Below are positions 5,822 to 8,100 of a stretch of DNA of 8,100 bases, one piece after another. The notes below the pieces were generated by a model. The model did not search any database. It saw only the letters and a list, made by a program, of their open reading frames with translations, and was not told the DNA's origin. Both the position numbers and the translations under genes were made by a program. Origin of the DNA: JBGSYN01 sp041750975 (lineage in GTDB: Bacteria > Pseudomonadota > Alphaproteobacteria > Geminicoccales > Geminicoccaceae); contig JBGSYN010000087.1 in NCBI GenBank assembly GCA_041750975.1, forward strand, positions 1 through 8,100, read 5' to 3'. Positions within the stretch are counted from its first letter, which is position 1, and each line of letters starts with the position of its first letter.

Positions 5822-6319
5822 CTAGGAGGTGATGATGGCTCGCAACATCCAGATTGCCTTTTCGTGAAACTCGAGCCGCTCGGTCAGCATGTCGTGCGTG
5901 ACATGATCCTCGTGCTTGTCGGCCATGGTGGCCACATCGCGGAGGCGACGCGAAACGGTCTCATGATCGGCCACGAGGTTGGCTACCATCTGCTCCGCCG
6001 TCGGCGTTCCTTCGTCTTCCGGAATGGCCGTTGAGGAAACGAGCGTCGAGGGACGGGTCGGCGCCAAATGGCCAAGAGCCCGGATCCGTTCGGCGACGTC
6101 GTCCGCCGCCTCGAACATGTCTTCGTACTGTTCCTCGGTCAGCTCGTGGATGCTGACGAAGAGCGGCCCGACGACATTCCAATGGTAGGCCTGTGTCTTC
6201 AGCATAAGAAAATAGGTGTCCGACAGAACGCCGATAAGGTTTTCTGCGATCAGGGCCTTCTCGTCGACGCCGGTTTTCGGCTCGTCCACGGAAGCCTTCA
6301 TATCGAGTACGCTGCTCAT
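5822..6319 (-). CDS. dps: Dps-family DNA-binding ferritin (iron storage, peroxide protection)
   Basis: 165 residues, the usual size for Dps. All dinuclear ferroxidase ligands are present with the spacing of E. coli Dps (His51, His63, Asp67, Asp78, Glu82): His46 in AYHWNV, His58, Glu62 in place of Asp, Asp73 and Glu77 in DDVAER. The Trp next to the first His (Trp47) is also kept. Dps forms a cytoplasmic 12-subunit shell that oxidises Fe(II) with H2O2 and stores Fe(III), limiting Fenton damage. The N-terminus (1-21) has few Lys (8, 15, 21) and several acidic residues, so DNA binding of the E. coli type is uncertain. GAAAGGAGAG just before the ATG is a strong ribosome site. It lies 53 bp downstream of a 51-residue membrane protein gene on the same strand. 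Confidence 0.95.
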   Translation of the reverse strand: MSSVLDMKASVDEPKTGVDEKALIAENLIGVLSDTYFLMLKTQAYHWNVVGPLFVSIHELTEEQYEDMFEAADDVAERIRALGHLAPTRPSTLVSSTAIPEDEGTPTAEQMVANLVADHETVSRRLRDVATMADKHEDHVTHDMLTERLEFHEKAIWMLRAIITS

Positions 6320-6372
6320 GAGCTCTCTCCTTTCAAATCGGTTGCGCTGCGAGGTGCGAGGAACTTCGGCAA

Positions 6373-6528
6373 TCAGCCGCCGAAGACGACGGCGGTAAAC
6401 GCCATGGCAACGATCGCGAGAACAAGCGAGACCAGCAGGATATAGCGGACCTGGAAGGTGGTCTCCTCGCCTTGGCGCGCCTCGTCCGTGTTTCGCTCAG
6501 CGTGAGCGCCATCAATACCTTCGGTCAT
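6373..6528 (-). CDS. 51-residue single-span membrane protein, unknown function
   Basis: The N-terminal half (1-28) is polar and acidic (MTEGIDGAHAERNTDEARQG). Residues ~29-49 are one hydrophobic span (YILLVSLVLAIVAMAFTAVV), and the protein ends FGG. The chosen ATG at 6528 has GAGGA about 4 nt upstream. A GTG at 6564 in the same frame would add 12 residues but has a poor ribosome site, so the shorter form is preferred. It is first in the four-gene minus-strand run and lies 53 bp before dps, suggesting co-transcription. Short tail-anchored proteins of this kind are common beside stress genes in proteobacteria, but no family is assigned here. Confidence 0.6.
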   Translation of the reverse strand: MTEGIDGAHAERNTDEARQGEETTFQVRYILLVSLVLAIVAMAFTAVVFGG

Positions 6529-6982
6529 GCGTTCCTCGAGGGTGGTTACGAAAAATCGTCTCACTGCTACCTACGGTGTTCCCGCACACGCGGATCGCCG
6601 TCCGGTCTTATCCGGTTCCAACCGATGGGAAACACCTCGACGCTATCGGGGTTCCAACAGTCCGGGGCAAAGCGTCAGATATAAACTGCCGCTATGAGCT
6701 GTTGCAGCGCCCGACGCGACCCGGGTTGCACTGAACGATATAACGCCGCTCTGAAGCATATCACACGCTGCGCCGGCACCAGCATCGGACCGGGGCGGTG
6801 GTGAGCGCCTACACGGACCCAAGCCGCTTTTGATGGCCAGCACCGGCTGGCGGACGATTGCAGCGCCGGCTGCCTTGCGGGGCCTTTAGCGGTTAGCGAA
6901 ACGCCAGCCTATACGCTTCGAAAGCGAGCAGCGGGCAAGTCGTTTGTCCTGCGCCACCACTGCGGGTCGGCCCACCGCGACA
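6529..6982. other. 454-bp gap without a convincing gene
   Basis: Open frames here on both strands are short, lack ribosome sites and show no recognisable protein. The left part (6578-6655) carries three GGAAC boxes on the minus strand, described separately. A 5-bp stem hairpin, CGCTT/AAGCG with loop CGA, lies at 6914-6926 downstream of the oxidoreductase gene, but without a T-run. No tRNA, insertion sequence or array was seen. Confidence 0.5.
6578..6655 (-). promoter_or_regulatory. Candidate promoter region with three GGAAC boxes (EcfG-like)
   Basis: On the minus strand, GGAAC occurs at 6651-6655, 6615-6619 and 6578-6582, 36 and 37 bp apart, upstream of the 51-residue protein and dps. GGAAC-N16/17-CGTT is the known consensus for the alphaproteobacterial general stress sigma factor EcfG. 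The first box has TGTT at N16 (6631-6634) and the second has CGAT at N17 (6594-6597). Neither is a full match, and the third has no partner at the right distance. A dps gene downstream fits a stress promoter. GGAAC is common by chance in GC-rich DNA. Confidence 0.35.
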
Positions 6983-7849
6983 TCAGCTGCCGATCCTTTC
7001 CGCCATCAAGTCGCGCATGCTAATCGGCGGACGCCCGAGCAGCCGCTCCAGCGTTGGGTCGATGGCTGCGAATTCGCCGTTTCGGGCCGCGATGTAGAGG
7101 CCCATCACCATGTCCACAGCGCGCGCTGGCGCTCCGCCCGCCGCTATCTTCGCCCGCATGGCCTCGTCCGTGAGGATCTTTCGGTGAACAGGTTTTTTAC
7201 GCATCTCGGACGCGATGCCCGCCAGGTCGGCAAAGTCGAGTGCCTGCGATCCGGTGAGCGGCGGGGTCGGCCCGTCATACCGCCCTTCGTCGGCCAGGAT
7301 GATCGCTGCGGCCTCGGCCAGGTCCGCATGCGCCGTCCACGAAAACTTGCCGTCCGCCGCTGTCTCGATCGTACCCGTAGCCATCGCATCGCCCATCATG
7401 GCGATGCCGCTCGCCCCGTAGAAGCCGTGGCGAAGGGCGGTCCACGCCATCCCGGACCGGCGCAGCATCTCTTCGGTCTCGGCGTGATCGTGCATCGGCG
7501 GAAACGCGGAGGCGACGCTCGCTGCCATGTGACTGGTGTAGACGATCCGCCCTGCACCGGCAGCACGTGCCGCCTCGATCGCCGTGCGGTGTTGCGCCAA
7601 CGGATCGCCCCCCTGTGACCGCGCGTTGGACGAGACGATCAGCACCTGCGTCGCACCTTCGAAAGCGTGGCGCAGGCTGTCCGGATCATTGAAATCGCCC
7701 TGACGGACCCGGACGCCGAGCGCCGACAGATCGGCGGCTTTCCGGGGATCGCGGGTGCTGGCGCCCACTCGGTTCGCGGGGACGCGATCCACCAGCCTTT
7801 CGACAATTGCGTGGCCGAGTTGGCCGGAGGATCCGGTGACGATGAGCAT
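6983..7849 (-). CDS. NAD(P)-binding oxidoreductase of the QorB/NmrA-like atypical SDR family
   Basis: 288 residues, close to E. coli QorB (NAD(P)H:quinone oxidoreductase 2, ~286). The N-terminus MLIVTGSSGQLG has the GxxGxxG nucleotide loop (Gly6, Gly9, Gly12). STRDP (31-35) places an Arg after the second strand, as in NADPH-preferring members. VRQGDFNDPDSL (48-59), RIVYTS (101-106), DHAETEEML (121-129) and LRHGFY (139-144) align by eye with QorB blocks (VRQADYGDEAAL, IAYTS, EHIETEKML, LRNGWY). The YxxxK catalytic pair of classical SDRs is absent, as is usual in this subfamily. A cytoplasmic quinone or electrophile reductase, or a redox sensor, is likely; the substrate is unknown. AGGAG lies about 7 nt before the ATG. 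It is divergent from a TetR-family gene, which suggests repression by that regulator. Confidence 0.9.
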   Translation of the reverse strand: MLIVTGSSGQLGHAIVERLVDRVPANRVGASTRDPRKAADLSALGVRVRQGDFNDPDSLRHAFEGATQVLIVSSNARSQGGDPLAQHRTAIEAARAAGAGRIVYTSHMAASVASAFPPMHDHAETEEMLRRSGMAWTALRHGFYGASGIAMMGDAMATGTIETAADGKFSWTAHADLAEAAAIILADEGRYDGPTPPLTGSQALDFADLAGIASEMRKKPVHRKILTDEAMRAKIAAGGAPARAVDMVMGLYIAARNGEFAAIDPTLERLLGRPPISMRDLMAERIGS

Positions 7850-7880
7850 CGACGACTCCTGTTAATGCAATTCCTGCAGC

Positions 7881-7910
7881 GTTATCACTGCTAACAACGA
7901 GTCGCTAACA
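7881..7910. promoter_or_regulatory. Candidate operator between the oxidoreductase and the TetR regulator
   Basis: GCTAACA occurs twice as a direct repeat (7890-7896 and 7904-7910), 14 bp start to start. GTTA (7881-7884) and TAAC (7892-7895) add an inverted element, GTTATCACTGCTAAC. The cluster lies in the 124-bp divergent gap, 32 bp from the oxidoreductase start and 64 bp from the TetR start. A TetR-family dimer usually binds an inverted repeat, so the arrangement is suggestive rather than typical. Confidence 0.35.
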
Positions 7911-7973
7911 CTGAATATCGCTGGAAACAAGTATCGGCTATCACCGGAACGCCGTCGGGCTTATTCCATTGTC

Positions 7974-8100
7974 ATGGACGAGCCGGACGCGATCACCGAC
8001 GACGCATCATATGCAGACGATGTTCGCACACGCATCGTCGTTGCCGCAGCCGGGCTGATTGCCTCCGGCGGGCGCGATGCCGCGACCACGCGCGCGACGC
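7974..8100 (+). CDS. TetR-family transcriptional regulator, N-terminal fragment
   Basis: 42 codons are visible before the right edge. After an acidic, disordered-looking start (MDEPDAITDDASYADD) comes RTRIVVAAAGLIASGGRDAA followed by TTRAT. The pattern of a hydrophobic helix AAxxLIAxxG, then A, then T marks the first helix and the turn of a TetR DNA-binding domain. These are usually cytoplasmic dimeric repressors released by a small ligand. It is divergent from the QorB-like oxidoreductase, which is its probable target along with its own gene. No Shine-Dalgarno site precedes the ATG and no in-frame start lies just upstream, so it may be translated from a leaderless or nearly leaderless mRNA, or may start further in. 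Confidence 0.82.
   Translation, partial: MDEPDAITDDASYADDVRTRIVVAAAGLIASGGRDAATTRAT

Noticed and set aside
6643..6843. A 66-residue minus-strand frame in the large gap.
   Set aside because: No ribosome site, low-complexity Ala/Ser/Gly/Arg content and no recognisable feature.
6915..6930. Small hairpin downstream of the oxidoreductase gene as an intrinsic terminator.
   Set aside because: 5-bp stem with no following T-run on the minus strand; noted only within the gap description.
6944..7618. A 224-residue plus-strand frame over the oxidoreductase.
   Set aside because: It is antisense to a clear QorB/NmrA-like gene with matching family blocks; its own product is Arg/His-rich with no domain.

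Overview
This is a GC-rich bacterial chromosome segment with short intergenic gaps and good Shine-Dalgarno sites in front of most genes. The proteins (an acyl-ligase/carrier/acyltransferase fusion, an ExoD-like membrane protein, a Dps ferritin, and a TetR/NAD(P)-binding oxidoreductase pair) together suggest an alphaproteobacterium. That placement is an inference from family content and composition; there is no rRNA or other marker gene to confirm it. I see no tRNA, rRNA, CRISPR array, transposase, integrase or phage gene.

Layout. Positions 1-102 (minus) hold the N-terminus of an isocitrate/isopropylmalate/tartrate dehydrogenase family enzyme, divergent from the dominant gene of the window. 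That gene, 198-2870 (plus), encodes an 890-residue protein with an ANL adenylate-forming domain, an acyl carrier domain and a PlsC-type glycerolipid acyltransferase in one chain. It could activate a fatty acid, load it on its own carrier arm and pass it to a glycerolipid. Its stop codon overlaps that of a convergent lipoprotein gene (2867-3379, minus).

Positions 3380-4644 hold small envelope genes: a structured leader for the first lipoprotein, a 57-residue single-span protein (3634-3807, plus), a second lipoprotein (3839-4297, minus) and a 48-residue exported or membrane peptide (4498-4644, plus) whose end overlaps the next gene antiparallel.

Positions 4619-6528 hold four minus-strand genes. 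In transcription order they are a 51-residue single-span protein, a Dps-family ferritin with an intact ferroxidase site, a periplasmic coiled-coil protein and an ExoD-like membrane protein. They look like a stress or envelope-maintenance cluster. Upstream lie three GGAAC boxes 36-37 bp apart, resembling the -35 element of the alphaproteobacterial general stress sigma factor EcfG, but the -10 matches are imperfect.

Positions 6529-6982 contain no convincing gene. Positions 6983-7849 (minus) encode a QorB/NmrA-like NAD(P)-binding oxidoreductase. It is divergent from a TetR-family regulator that starts at 7974 and runs off the window. The 124-bp gap between them carries repeated GCTAACA motifs that could be the operator.

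The most notable items are the three-domain lipid enzyme with its domain order reversed relative to E. coli Aas, and the set of short membrane or exported proteins that length-based gene calling would miss. I did not find a convincing new defence, mobile or RNA-based system.
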